Shown here piece after piece: positions 1 to 12,179 of a stretch of DNA of 64,000 nucleotides. The DNA comes from Plectosphaerella cucumerina. Its lineage: Eukaryota > Ascomycota > Sordariomycetes > Glomerellales > Plectosphaerellaceae. Made by a program: the position numbers and the translations under genes. The stretch is from positions 2,232,001-2,296,000 of the forward strand of contig JAGPXD010000002.1 in assembly GCA_020746995.1 (NCBI GenBank). The letters run 5' to 3'. Below the pieces are notes generated by a model. That model had not been told where the DNA came from, did not search any database, and worked only from the letters and a program-made list of their open reading frames with translations. Within the stretch, counting starts at the first letter, position 1; each line of letters opens with the position of its first letter.

Positions 1-2831
1 TAGAATCTCAAAAATGCCACCTTATCTGGAACGCGGCTCTCCGCGGCCGGCCTCGGCGCGGAGGGCGGGCGAAACGGCATCGTGGAACCCGGCAGGCCGC
101 ATCGCCTCTGCCCGGGCAGCCGCTGCAATTTTGCTGTACCTGCGTATTTCTGCCTGTCCCATCTTTTCGCTCGTGTGCCACCAGAGGCTTCTTCTCCTGC
201 GTGGCATGCCGGCAGCCACGCCTCATCTCACGATGCGTGCGGCGTGCGACGAGCCGGACACGACGGATGCAGAAGCAGATGCAGGTAAAAGTAGAATACC
301 GGAGTCCCTCTGATCAGCCCGCTGTGGGCCGCCTGCTCTTGTCCCTGTCGAGATGACAGGGGCCCGTAAAAGGGGGGCAATTTCAGGGCCATTTCAGGTC
401 GATGATCACCCCCGACAGCGTCACCCTTACCATCCCCCTCCTCCTCGTGGACGTGGCGATGGCACGTTGAATCACTCTCGACCGCATCTACGAGTACAAC
501 ATCCTCCTCTTCTTCTGTTGTCATCCGAAAACTTCCTCCCTCGAGACTTTTCCCCGCCTTGGCCGTCACCATCGTCGCACAGAGAGCACCCTCGGCGGAG
601 CTCTGCTGCTCGACACCAGACGCACGCGTCCTTCTCCTCCTATCCAAAAAAAGTGGCCAGACTTTCAGACGACACGCACCCACCCGCTGCGGACTGACAC
701 TGCTCGTGTCAACCGTCCGGGGGGTCCAGAAGGGGAAGGGGGGAGAGGGGCCTCGTCTGTGCTTCCTCCCCCCAGCGGCCGTGCGACACCTGCGAACGCC
801 CCCAGCAGCTTTGGTCGTCTGTCTGTCTGTCGGCCGTCAGTCGTCACCGGCCTATTCTCTTCGGACGATGATGAGACCAGCGCTTCTCGTAGTGGCCTCC
901 GCCGCGCGCATCTATCATGGGCATCGCTCTTTGACGTGAGCCCGGTGCTTCAACCGGCGTCCTTCAATGCTCCCATCACGGACCCTCTGCCCCTCCCCTG
1001 TCACCCTGACTATCCCCCCGGAGAAGAGCCCCGTCCTGTGCAAGTGCTACAAAAAAGTGATGTGCTAGCTGCGGCGTGGGTCGGTGGCACCAGCACTACT
1101 GCAAGTCATGGACAGCACGTCTTGTGCAAACCAAAGCGGGCTCCGAATTTTTGTTTGATTTGGCCCTTAGCCTCCCCGGCCGGCCACCTGTCCGCCTCCA
1201 CATGCCCTGCCTCGGCTTGTGCTCCTTCAGCTGGCAAGGCACGGCACGGCGACGCAATGACTCGCCCCTGAAGATGGCATCGCCGGACATCATGAACGGT
1301 GCCAAACTCTGGCGCCTCGAACCGCTCGCCTGGGTTCTCTGGGTCTGGGTCCGCTCCCCGGCGCGAATCCTTCGGCTCTTGCTCTTGGGCACGCACCGAC
1401 ATGTAGTGGCTTGCAAAGCTCTGCTCGTTTCTCTGGTCCAGAACGTGACGGCTGCGTGCATGTGCGGCGGCGTGATTCCGCCGCGCTGGGACGGGTCCTT
1501 GCTGGCAAGCGAGAGAAGGCAAACAAACGCAACAGAAACGCAAACACTTTCATCATCTTGACCAACGGAGCGTCGGAGTCATGGCCCCCGACGAAGAAGA
1601 GCTGATCCTCTGATCCTCCCCTGCTTCCCTCTCCGTGGCGCCGCCCCTCGCCAGCCACACGACACAGCCTGAAGACCTGCAGCCGACTGCTCGGCGGCGA
1701 TCACACGGATCCTGCTCCGGCCGAACGCCTCCCTGGCCTCTCACCTCCCCAAGACAAGCCTTGGCATCACGCCCATCCAGCTGGCGATGTGACCGCCTGA
1801 CTCGGTACAGACACACTTCCACTTCCACAGACGGCTCTCCCCATCCGAGCGAGATATCTCCTCAAGTATTCGTAAGTATTGCCAATGGTCCAGCAAACAC
1901 TCATGTCGCACGGCCTCTTCGACAGTCGCCGTCTCCGTAAGACCCTAGTTTGGCTCGCGCACAGAGCTCCCCTTCTCCCTGCGCCAGCCACGGGGATCTC
2001 CCAATAGTCCGTCCCATCTGCGGCTCGCCCAGATCGATCAAGGGGGATGATGGGGGGGGGGGGGGGGGGGGACGTCGCATTTTCCTCCCCGTCCCTCCCT
2101 TCGCCTGACGCGGCTCGCCCGCCCGCCCGCCAACGTGGTCGTGGGAGATTGCCCTTCGCTTTTTCCCACATGGACCCCCCGATCAGATCAGGTCGATCCG
2201 CCTGCGAGATCAGAGACAACACGCGTGCTTCTTCTGGCGTCTGGCTGAAGAATGATCCCCCTCCTCCGAGGCTGAAAAAGAAAAGAAGCTGGTTCCCTGT
2301 TACGCTCGGGCGGGGGGCTGACGATAACACACTCGTGATATATCTCTCCTCGACTCGTGAATGTTACCCTCCCGGCGGCACCAGGGAAACTTTCCCTCCC
2401 TCCCGGCGCAACCGTGTCCCCATCTGTCCAGCCCGTGGCCGAAAGCAGGCAGACTTGAGAGAGAGGCTCCATCTGTTTGCGGTCCCTGTTTTGTTCCAGT
2501 GTCGCTCAGGGCCGTGCCGTCTCAGGGCGCCGACGCGCTGGGCCAGGATCGCCATCCCTGCGGGCACTGTCGAGGGAGGGGCAGCGAGGATGGAGAGCCA
2601 GCAGAGGCCTGTTTGATCTTTGAAGGCGGGTCTTTGCTGCGTGCTGGCCCCGTTTGCTTGTCTTCGTGCCTGCTGCCCTATTCGGGTCGACTTGCGAATG
2701 GTGAAGGATCAGGGTACATCTGGGCATCTCAGGACCATCGTCAGTATGGAGTCACCATGTCCCCGACCTCATCAAACAAGTGGCATTGCATCGCCTCGGG
2801 TATCTCCTCTACAGCCTATCGTCACATCTGC
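1..2831. other. Intergenic, no gene supported
   Basis: I see no protein with recognisable motifs, no convincing spliced gene and no RNA gene here. Open frames exist on both strands but overlap each other and have the low-complexity composition expected of GC-rich noncoding DNA. The region lies beyond the 3' end of the Zn2Cys6 regulator and may hold the promoter or leader of a gene left of the window. A 20-G homopolymer lies inside it. Confidence 0.6.
2052..2071. repeat. 20-nt poly-G homopolymer
   Basis: An uninterrupted run of 20 G follows GATGAT. Homopolymers of this length are unstable and hard to sequence, so the true length is uncertain. It lies in noncoding DNA. Confidence 0.95.
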
Positions 2832-5462
2832 CTACCATCCTCCTTCATACTCCGTTCCAAACACCCCATCATCATAGCTGATCACCCGGTCCATGTCCAT
2901 AAACTGCTGGTCCATGAAGACCTGTGAGATAGCCCCCAACTCGCCGCTCCCCGTACTCCCCCGCCCCGGGAATGTCCCCGGCCGGATGACCCCCGGCGGT
3001 CCCGGCCCCGGCGTGAACCCCAACGGCAGCGGCAGAGGAAGCCCCGGCCCCAGATTCGTCGGCGTCGGCGTCATCGAACCCCCGGGGCCCGTCTGCTGTG
3101 GCGGTGGCCGTCGAGGCAATGGCGCAGGCGTCCGCAGTCCACCTTCAGCGTCCGTGGGCGACTCGGCGCTCGCTCCCGGCGAGTGATCGATCTCCGTCGT
3201 GTATCCCAGCACACTGATGCGATACGTCTCGTCCCCGACGCAGCGAGCATGGAAGCGCGTCAGACGCGCCGAGTACTTGGCTGCCAGACATGGACGACCA
3301 CCATCAAGACCATGAGGTCCTGCCCAGCGCCGAGCCATGTCATCCAAACTCCGGACGAGAGTCCAAAACTCAGGCGTCAGCGTCTGCACGGCAGCATACC
3401 GCCAGTGGAGCAGGAGCACCTTTGCAGCGACGTAGATGCAAAACGCAAACTGGCTCGCAACAGGCACCGTCGGCGGCGCGTTCTCGAGATAATTTTGCGT
3501 CATGGCAGAGATCTCCACCGCGGCAGCCTGGCATGTGTCGACGCTCAGCAGACTCGGTAGACGGTTCTTGAACGTCCATGCCGGGCTGGGGAAGGCCATG
3601 ACCTGGTGCAACAAGATCATGGAGGCGTTGTGGGTGACATGGGCAAGGGTGAGGTTGGGATCCATGCGTGCGCCGCGCTGGCGAGCGACGGTGGCCTTCC
3701 ACTTTTGCGGGAGGAACATCTTCCAGTGGACGAGGCGGAGGTCGAGCTCCTTGAAGCGCGTGAGCCAGCTTGAGAGGTCGCGGTTGTCGCGCATGTCGAC
3801 GCGCTGTTGAAGGAAGTAGGAGTTGACTCGGCTCAGAGACTCGGTGGCCTCGACGCTGTAGGCGAAGGCGCCGACGCTGGACATGTCGATTGTCCCTGGC
3901 TGCTGGGCGGAGGGAGATACGCCTGGCTCTGAGGGGGAAGCATGGGGATGGTGGTGATGGTGATGGGCCAGGGGTGGCAACTGGTGCTGATGCTCCTGCC
4001 GCCGGTCATCGTCCCTTGGCGGAGGAGGCGGCGCAGGGTAATGCGAGGGGAGGAAGGCGATAGGGTTCCCGATACGACCGGCTGCTTTGTCCCAGATGCC
4101 AAAGTAGGGCGTGTCGACGGGGTCTTCCTTGCGCCAGGTGATGCCGTCGCAGGGCAGGCGGCGGTTGACGTCGTCCGACGTCAAGCTCGTGTTCCAGCCC
4201 ATGGCGACGGAGCAGAAGCGGTCGAGGTTGAAGACGTTCCAGAAGACGCGGCGGCGCTCCTCGGCCTCGGTCCAGTCTTGGGGTGGCGGCAGAGACACCC
4301 ATGGCCGCACGAGCGATGGCCGGTCTGTCTCGTCGGCTTCGACGGTGAGCTGGAGGTATTCGACTGTTCGGGTGAGGGAGCCGATGATGGACCACGCGAG
4401 AGCAGCCTGGCCGCCTCCGATCTGGGAAGTCAGTATTATTTCATACTCCAGATCCAAAGCTTCTTCGGACTCACATCGTCAAAGGCCACGATAACCAGAG
4501 CCTGCAGACTCTCGACACTCAAGTCGCGCATAGCCTCTGCAACAATCCAATCCCTCGCACGCATCTGGGTCTCATGCGGTGGCGTCCACGCCTGTGCAAT
4601 CTCGACATCCTCGACGAACCGCGCCGCCGCGAGCACCATGGCCTGCAACACGACACGCAGTTTCCGGCGGTCAGGCGCATGCAACAGCCGTCGACGCAGA
4701 CGACCCTCATGCAACAGCGGGATCCATGGGTGCACATTATGGAAGTAAGCGCGCAGCACAGCATCCAGGGCATCGCCATCGGGAAGCGAGGGCACGTCAA
4801 GGCTCAGCTGCGCGGGCGGGCTGTCGTACCGGCGGCGTTTGGCCGGCGGTGCCTGCGGCCTCGAGGTGTCGGACGAGGGCTGGCGGCCGCCCGAGGTCTC
4901 GTTGAAGCGCTGCAGCTCCCGAGCGAAGAAGGAGAGAATGCTGTAAGGGCTGTTGGTGCCGTCGGGGAGGGGGGCGTTCGCTGCTGGTGGTGCTGCCCCA
5001 GCGCCGGCGACAGATCCGTGGTCGCCCGGTGTGCCGCGTGAAGCCGAGCTGCCGCGGTCGCGTTCGGCTCTGGAGGTATGCTGCTGCACCGTTCTCTCGA
5101 GGGCATCTAGTAAAGCGTGTGAGTGAGGTCTAGTCGGGCTGGCGAGTTCCCAAGGGGGTGGACGCACCAAGCCTCCGGTGCAGGTTCTCGATGGCGCCGG
5201 CCTTCATCCCGGGCTTTGCCCGCTTGGTTTCGTAGACGCATTCGCTGCCTGTGGTGTATGTTGTCAGCCATGCACCTGAGTAATAGGCAGCAGCGTTGAG
5301 CAGCTCACCCGTCTTGCGGCACTGTTGGCACGAGGGCACCTCCCGCGAGCATCGCAGCTTGCGCCGACGACAGCAGTTGCAGGCGAGGGCGGCCTCGGCA
5401 GCGCTCGGGTTTCCGTCATCCCCCGGATTCCCATCGCTATGGTTGTCGTCGGGGCCGTCCAT
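2832..5462 (-). CDS. Zn(II)2Cys6 fungal-specific transcription factor
   Basis: Probable nuclear DNA-binding regulator. Four exons (5462-5309, 5248-5168, 5106-4475, 4421-2832) splice in phase to 818 residues. The Zn2Cys6 cluster spans residues 28-55 with spacing C-x2-C-x6-C-x6-C-x2-C-x6-C; intron 1 (60 nt) interrupts it just before the last cysteine. A fungal_trans-type middle region follows (motifs HNVHPWIPLLHEGRL, RRRVFWNVFNLDRF). His/Pro-rich low complexity lies after it, and the C-terminal part is Pro/Gly-rich with an acidic end. The start at 5462 is the first ATG that keeps the cluster near the N-terminus; an upstream in-frame ATG would add 79 low-complexity residues. Introns are 60, 61 and 53 nt. 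The target pathway cannot be read from the sequence. The nearest downstream genes are far away, so context does not help. Confidence 0.88.
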
Positions 5463-8177
5463 CGGGCCCGTCTTCTCTCTGTTGTCTCGATGTGCGTCGG
5501 TTGACGGTGGTGGTGCGCTTGCGTCTGCTCGGCGCGCCGGCGTAATCCAAGGTCGACGCTTTGCGGCTTTGCTCCGGCCTTCACTGCATTTCCCATCGAC
5601 GAGAGAGAGGGCCAGGGGCAGGACGGAACACTGGACGCACGTCGGGCGGGCGTGGGCCTTGCTTTGTGCCTCGCCCTTTAGCCGCCCTCCGCGCCTCATT
5701 TCCCGAGTTCCGAGGCCGCCGCCCAGAGACCGATGGGGTCCTTGGTTGCGACGCTGTGATGACGAAGACTCGCATAAGCCCGGTTAGACCGTCTTGCGAT
5801 AGGGGGAGACCCGGGAGAGGGGGGGCTTTGGGGGACCGGACCGGGGGCTGGCCGCGGTCTTTTTCACTGCATTCTTGGTGGAACGGGCACAGGGCAGCAA
5901 GGGGCAGAGCACAGACTGGGCTGGCTAGGACGAGACATCTTCACGCCGGCCGCGACTCAGTAGCCAGACGTCGGGGTTCGGAACCAAGGCCGCGGGGACT
6001 TGGGGATTCATCATTTCGCGGGACGAGTCAGTCCTTTGATGTCTGGCATCATCCGCGCCGTCCAGGAAGTCTCGGGGCCAACAGCTATGTACGTGGCCCG
6101 GAGGAACTCGTTCCAGGCGGCTCGCGCCATCGCCTCTGAGACGTTATCTCTCGCTCGGCCTCCAAGATAGTCCTGGACTGTGCGTCATGCCATGGCCTGA
6201 TTTGCAGTGCATCGCCCGTCTCGGTGGATGATCTGGCCTCAGCCATGCGCTCACATGGGCCTCCAGGTTTGCCCCTAATCTCGGACATAGCCGCCATGGC
6301 CGTACTCAGTCCCTCTATGCGCCGTTCTCTCCTCTCTCGCCGGGGAATCGTTGCCACTCAACGCTCCACTTCATACTCATTCATCTGAAACTCGCTCAAC
6401 GGAGTCCCCGGAGTTTGGCAACAGTCTGACCCATCAGCGGGGCCATGTCAGAAGCCCTGACGTACTCCTAGTGCCGAAAATTGCTGTGAAGTCTTGGCCA
6501 TCGGAGGAAGCTGGCCGGGATGTGTCGAGTCGACATGCATGGGTTGCGCCCACATGTGACACACTATCGTGTCTTACACAGTATCAGTCACCTGTCCTCT
6601 CACGCCCGACGGTCGGGCCTGGATTCCGAAGAACCTGCATCCTTGAATCCCAGTCACAATCCTCTGCTTGGTCGGGAAAGGGTTTTGTCATCCGTTACCC
6701 ATCGGGGTATCCAACTCGCCGACCCTCAAGCGCACAGGCAGGTTACATCGTCTACATGAAGCACACTCGGAGATTGTGTACTGTCGACTGATTAGCAAGA
6801 GATTCGCTGCTGAATTAGTGTTCTGTCAAACTCTGTCCTCCCTCTTTTCTCAACAACCCGCATCCAAGCACCGCGGATCCGAGTCAAAACACCTCAATAT
6901 TTGCATTCACTTGGGATCTCCGGATTCCGTTCTCCATGCCCGGGAACAGCGAGATGACGAATGAGGCAGAATTATCTTCGGAGTCCAAGCTCATCTTGCT
7001 ATCGCCACAGGTCAACTCAGCTGCTGTTACCGAACGCGAACGAACCGATCGAGCCGAAAAGATGTTCTGCCACGGCAGATTCAAACAACAGGCACGGGTC
7101 ATTCACGAATGCAGGACGAATAAAAGGTTCAAGTTCCCACCTTTGCCCAGATATAACGATACTCCTCGTCCACGGGTGCCAACAGTCAACAATCCTCCCC
7201 GACCATCCTTCCGATCACCCTTCACCCATCACCCAACGAAGGAAAGGCCCTCGTTGAAGCGAAATATGGATCTCCGATACACGTGTCCCGCACGACCATC
7301 GAGAACATCTTCCCCGCAAGATGTATCATACGCTCCGACAAAGAAGCAAGCTGGTCAGGCACTATGGACAAGAGAGCCAATGATCAAATTCTTTGAACTC
7401 GAGGGCAGGCTGGCAAAAGGTTCATTTTGATAACGCTTGCAGGATCACGCGACCTAACTGAGCCGCCGGCCTCCTTGTATTATTCCGTGCTTCAGAACGA
7501 AGCTCTGCATCTATTGCGCCCCTCAGGGGCTACCATATCAACTTCTAGCGAGGCCTCATTTTGATCAGACAGTCATCGACATTTCTCGCATATTGACCTC
7601 TTTAACTGCCCGCGTGGCCATTGATCTTCCCAGTTTCTAGACTTTGCAGTCAAGGCAGAGCGTGGTCAAAGGTTGAATATGTGATGATATCTACTAGTCT
7701 GCACTATTCTACCACTGGAGCATACGGTCAAGCCTTCTCTTTCCTTTAGTACCTACTCAAATATGGAAGATGAAGACACTAGTGCTTCTTCCAGGGGCAC
7801 ACACCAATAATACAAACTCCTCTCAAACACTTCCATACCTAAGACCAGTCTACAGAGGCAGAAGTTGTTGTTGCAAGGCGGTAAAGTACTGGGCACAGGA
7901 TCTTAACCTTGCACCATCGCAGCTCATTCACCGTCGCACCTCATCCACCGGTGCAGTATATCCACTGTTGCAGTTCCATACTCATCACAACATCGCACAG
8001 GGCCTGACAGTTCTGCAACGCGCATTCAATTTAATACCTAGGTACCTTAGGCATGTACGAAAAAGAGCGTAAGAAGTGAACCGCATCCACCGAACCCTGG
8101 ACACACAACGACCTCGTACCCGTACCCTCTATCTGTGCCGCCTCGTGACTATGCCTCAACCCCTATTGCCAGACTGC
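5463..8177. other. Intergenic, no gene supported
   Basis: This gap of about 2.7 kb holds the promoter of the regulator starting at 5462 and the 3' flank of the small secreted gene ending at 8178. From about 6800 to 8050 the sequence looks richer in A/T than its surroundings. The longest open frame (6936-7430, plus strand) has no recognisable motif, so I do not call it. Confidence 0.55.
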
Positions 8178-8743
8178 TTAGATGCACTTGATGGAGCTGG
8201 TGCGGTCGCCCCAGCCGTAGACGTGAAGGTTGGGGTGGGGGTTGCCGGTGGTGATAGGACCGCCACGGTCGCCAGAGCAGTTGGTGGTGCTGAAGGCAAG
8301 AGTTAGCTGTGGTCATGGCACTCGCACTCAACACATGGGATAAAACTGACTCGTAGATGTAGCAGGACCAGCCGTTGGTCAGAGTCTTGGCCGAGGAGAT
8401 GCGGTCGTTCCATCCGGCCCAGACACCAGTGAAGGCGACTTGGACAGTGTAAGCAGGTAATCCCGGAAAATGAACTTGGATCATATCATGAGAACTTACA
8501 GCACGAGTTGTCATTGACACTGATGACGAGAGAAGCACCACCGTAGTTGGTGTTCTCATAAGCCTGGAACTGAACAGTGGCCCGCTTGTGAAGATCACGC
8601 TTCTCGGCGACATCAGCGATGGCAACCGTGGAACCTGCCACGCCTGGAACGCTCGACTCCGGGCTGGGAGCGGCAGCGGGCACAGCCGAGACGGCGCCGA
8701 GGGCCGAGGCCACGATGAGAGCGAGCTTGGTGGGAGAGACCAT
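8178..8743 (-). CDS. Small secreted protein, crystallin-like fold candidate
   Basis: Predicted 147-residue extracellular protein from three exons (8743-8500, 8438-8351, 8289-8178); both introns are 61 nt. The N-terminus is a signal peptide (MVSPTKLALIVASALGAVSA). A propeptide follows and ends at a Kex2-type Lys-Arg (HKR) just before ATVQFQAYEN. The mature part is about 93 residues with four cysteines. Its YENTNYGGASL and WAGWNDRISSAK segments look like the Greek-key repeats of beta/gamma-crystallin-type secreted proteins (the peptidase inhibitor I36 and fungal antimicrobial fold class). That fold assignment rests on pattern only. Likely roles are antimicrobial or effector functions, unproved. 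A TATA box lies about 125 nt upstream. The gene stands alone between long intergenic regions. Confidence 0.82.
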
Positions 8744-9803
8744 TTTGGCTGAGTTGGTGAGGTGGTTGAGAGTGAAGAATGGGTTTTGGGTAAATGAGGA
8801 GCTGAGAGAATGTTGCTTGGATGAGGGTGAAGGATAGGTAGCTACAGAGAAGAGGATTCCTGGCCTCTTTATACTTTTCACAATCCCCATCGTCGGTCCT
8901 CGTTTGTGACTTCTTGGTGACCCCTCAGCCGCCTCGGGCACCTCTCGGCAGCCATTCTCATCTCACGATGCCCTCCTCGCCAGCTGAACTCTTACCTACC
9001 CAGCCCATGGCCGCAGAAATCACAAGTAAGCAAAGTAAGAACCCCCATCTCCAATCCCACGTAGACGCCATGAAGTTCTCACGAGACACTCTACCTCTGT
9101 GTCGTGATTGGCCCCAACACGAGTTGCTACTTCACGATGCAACACCGTTCAGCTCTGCTGAGCGGGCAATACCTGAATGCAACCCCGAGCACCTAACATG
9201 CTTCCCAAACGGGCAATTAACCATTTCCGCTTACTGAGGCTTTCTGTGAGGTCAGCGACGCACCGCATGTTGTGCGACGACCCTGCGGCGGGATCCCGCA
9301 ACCAATGTGACACAGGCATGCCGGAAACGTGCCATCCGGGACATCGGCGCATCTCAGCCGGCACAGAGCTCTTCTGGAAGACGCTCAGTCAGATCCTGCA
9401 ATGGCCGTACCATGACATCGTCAGGCGTCCATGCAGGATGGAGGGGAAAGTTGCCGAAGGTGATGCCCGACAGGTTACATGCCCTCTGGAGACCACTCGT
9501 TTACGGTTTGCCATGCAGATGCATGCAGGGCTGACGGGCCGCTCCGCACGCCACCCGTCGACATCAGGGCCTACCGGAAATGCAAGTCATTCGGGCCGAG
9601 ACCATATGGTTCGATTTTGTGTCTCTTTCATGGAATGGGCGTCAGCGTAGCATGCCATTCTGTGGCCCCGTGAGAGAGCCACATGCGGACTTCCCAGCTC
9701 TGCCTGTCACTGCCCAGTGTTGTCTAGTCATGTCTACATTTTATCGTTGCCGTGGTCTTGCCTGATACAGCGATTTCCAATATTTGCCGTGCCTACTAGA
9801 TAC
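8744..9803. other. Intergenic; promoter of the small secreted gene
   Basis: About 1.06 kb between two minus-strand genes. The left part contains the TATA box and leader of the secreted-protein gene; the right part is the 3' flank of the MFS transporter. I see no further gene. Confidence 0.6.
8867..8873 (-). promoter_or_regulatory. TATA box (TATAAAG)
   Basis: Minus-strand TATAAAG lies about 125 nt upstream of the ATG at 8743, a usual distance for a strongly expressed fungal gene with a short leader. Confidence 0.55.
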
Positions 9804-11224
9804 TCAGAAGTATCCAAAATTCCAGCCGCCGGCGACGCCCCTTGCCACGCAGAAGACCAAAAATGCGAGGCCATAGGCAACGCCTCCGAAGATGACCAGC
9901 CGCTGGTACGGGTCGTTGTCGGTGTTCAGCAGGGCTCCAGCCAGAGGGATGCCGATCAGGGCGCCGAAGCTTGCAATGAAGTAGGCCATGCCGTTCGATT
10001 TCCCGTAGTCCTCGATCTTACAAACTCGCGAGATGCAGACAGGTGACAGACTGATGGCTGCGCCCGACCAAAACCCGAACAGGGCGGAGAAGGACATCAT
10101 CTTGACCTCGTCGCCGTGGGCAGGGAGCCAGAGGGCGAAGATGAGAACGGCGCAGGTCAGAGACGTGACACACATTGTGTTGAAGGCGCCCACACGGTCT
10201 GCGACGTAGCCGGGGAGCATGCGTCCTGGAACGGCGCCAACATTGAGCAGGATAGACATGAGGAAGGCTTTCTGCATGCCCATCCCGTGATGGAGGGCGT
10301 AAGAGGCGATGTACGAGTATGGGATGAAAACGGCGAATTCGATGAAGAAGATGGCGCAGACGGTGACCGAAAAGGTGATTTCACGCAGAATGGAGAAGCT
10401 GATGAGGACCCTGGCTGGTCGGATGGGCGGCAGGCGCTTTCGCAGGGTGAGGTTGGCGACGACGAGGTGGACAACGGAGATGAGGGCGATAATGCGCATG
10501 GCCCAGGGGAAGCCGAGGCGGGGCGCGAGGTGTTGGATGATCAAGGGGAAGGCGACACCGCCCAGGCCGCCGGCGGTGCAAGCGATGCCGGTGGCGAGAG
10601 CACGTCGTTTGCAGAACCAGTGGCCGATGGCGGAGAGGGCGGGTGTGAAGAGGAGGGAAGCGCTGATGCCGCCGAGAAGGCCGAAGGAGAGGAGAAAATG
10701 GTAAAATTCTGGAGGGGCCATTAGAGCTGACCGAGTATACCTAGTCTGATCGGACTCAAGGGGGACTTACTGGTAGAGAAGCTCATGGCAACCATGGAGG
10801 CGATCATGCCGATGGACCCAGGTAGGATGACGACCCATGGGTCATGGGCATCGAAGATTGGACCTGCACAGGACAGTTAGAGTCTGAAGGCAGAAGATAA
10901 GGAGATGTGAAGGGCAGGCATACCGACTTGAGCGCCGCCGGCGGTGATGAAAAAGGCAAAGCAGGACCAGATCCAGCCCGTCTGGCTTTCAGGCATGCCG
11001 GCAAGCTCATGTTCTGAAAGCCAACCCTGGAGCACGGCAATGGTGTTGAGGATGCCCATTGGCGGTATCATGGCGCACCAGGCGCCCAGAACAACGAGCC
11101 ATGCCTGAAGGCCGCCCTCGGGGTAGTCATCGTGATCGTCGAGGATGGCGTTGGGCTGGCTCTGATGCTGGAGTTCCACCTGAACTTCGTCTCCTCGGTT
11201 GTCTCCCAAAGGATGAGTCGCCAT
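9804..11224 (-). CDS. MFS transporter, monocarboxylate (MCT) type
   Basis: Plasma-membrane transporter of the major facilitator superfamily. Three exons (11224-10924, 10863-10771, 10726-9804; introns 60 and 44 nt) give 438 residues. The N-terminal tail is followed by PEGGLQAWLVVLGAW, which resembles the N-terminal signature of fungal MCT-family (MCH/riboflavin-type) carriers (DGGYGW-like). The central loop and second half (LLNVGAVPGRMLPGYVADR, FGFWSGAAISLSPVCISRV) also fit MCT carriers, with about 12 hydrophobic segments overall. Family members move monocarboxylates and related small acids, sometimes riboflavin or nicotinate; the substrate here is unknown. It is divergent from the GH88 gene at 12180 with 955 bp between starts, so shared regulation and transport of an acidic sugar product is an attractive inference. 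Confidence 0.87.
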
Positions 11225-12179
11225 TATGACAGTCTGTCACTCGAGGTCGTCGGCGAGGAAACCCGACCAACGAACTGTCTTCACAGCAGAGATGAAATAC
11301 ATTCCGATGAAGAGTCACACCGATCAATCCATGTTAGCGGAAGATAAGCGGAGCGGGGCATGCACTTCTCCATCGTTCGGGTATGCATATTTGGTGGCCG
11401 GCTCCGGACCGGCTGCGGAGTTTGACGACCTGCCCGATTGGGGTAACCTCGATTTGTCGGTGAGATCTCACCGAGAGCCAAGAATGGTGAATTTCTGCCC
11501 GCCCCCATGGCAGTGAACATGCACAGTTGGTGGTGGTCGTTTGCTTCATCACTTGGTTCCTCTTGATACCACGATCTTATGAGGTGGTTGTTCCAGTGCG
11601 TAGCAATAAGGGGAAGCTATGTTGGACGAGTTGTCCCTTCAGAGACAGAGGGGAGCTTGTCACCGACTCACCGTCGTGTTGTGGATGTTCGAACTTGGTA
11701 GGTACAGCAATGCAGTGAAGGTGAAAGCGCAAGTCCAGCGATGTTGATCCTGGAACAGTACACAGCACATTTTAACCAAAGTGAAGCATAGCCCATGCGA
11801 AGAACCAGACCCATGCTCCCGAAACGCAGTGAAAGGAGCGTCTGCTGCCCTCGTCACGACTTGGCCCGAGACCGATGCGGGGAGTCCGGACCCCGGACCA
11901 TCGGCCGCGGGCGTGGAGCATCAATCCCCCGCGCCAACCACGCAACCACCCCGGACGACTCTGGCCGCCCCCAATCCCCCGCGTCTTCCAGGTGTGTCGA
12001 ACATCCTGCCGGAGCGTCGATCACGGACTGGCAGCTGGCCAAGAAGAAAGGATCCGACATGCCGCCGAAGTACGCGTCTTGCCACTGGACGGGTAAAAGG
12101 GCACTTGTCTGCCTATGCCCGGGGCGTCCACTGACCCCAGATACACCATCAAACTAGCACAGCACGTCGACTGATTACG
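11225..12179. other. Divergent promoter region (MFS / GH88)
   Basis: 955 bp separate the start codons of the MFS transporter (minus) and the GH88 gene (plus). No open frame here has recognisable content. It is a plausible shared control region, but I identify no specific binding site with confidence. Confidence 0.55.

Noticed and set aside
6936..7430. Plus-strand open frame of 164 codons in the 5.5-8.2 kb gap.
   Set aside because: No signal peptide, domain or family resemblance, and no supporting splice structure. Could be real but cannot be supported.
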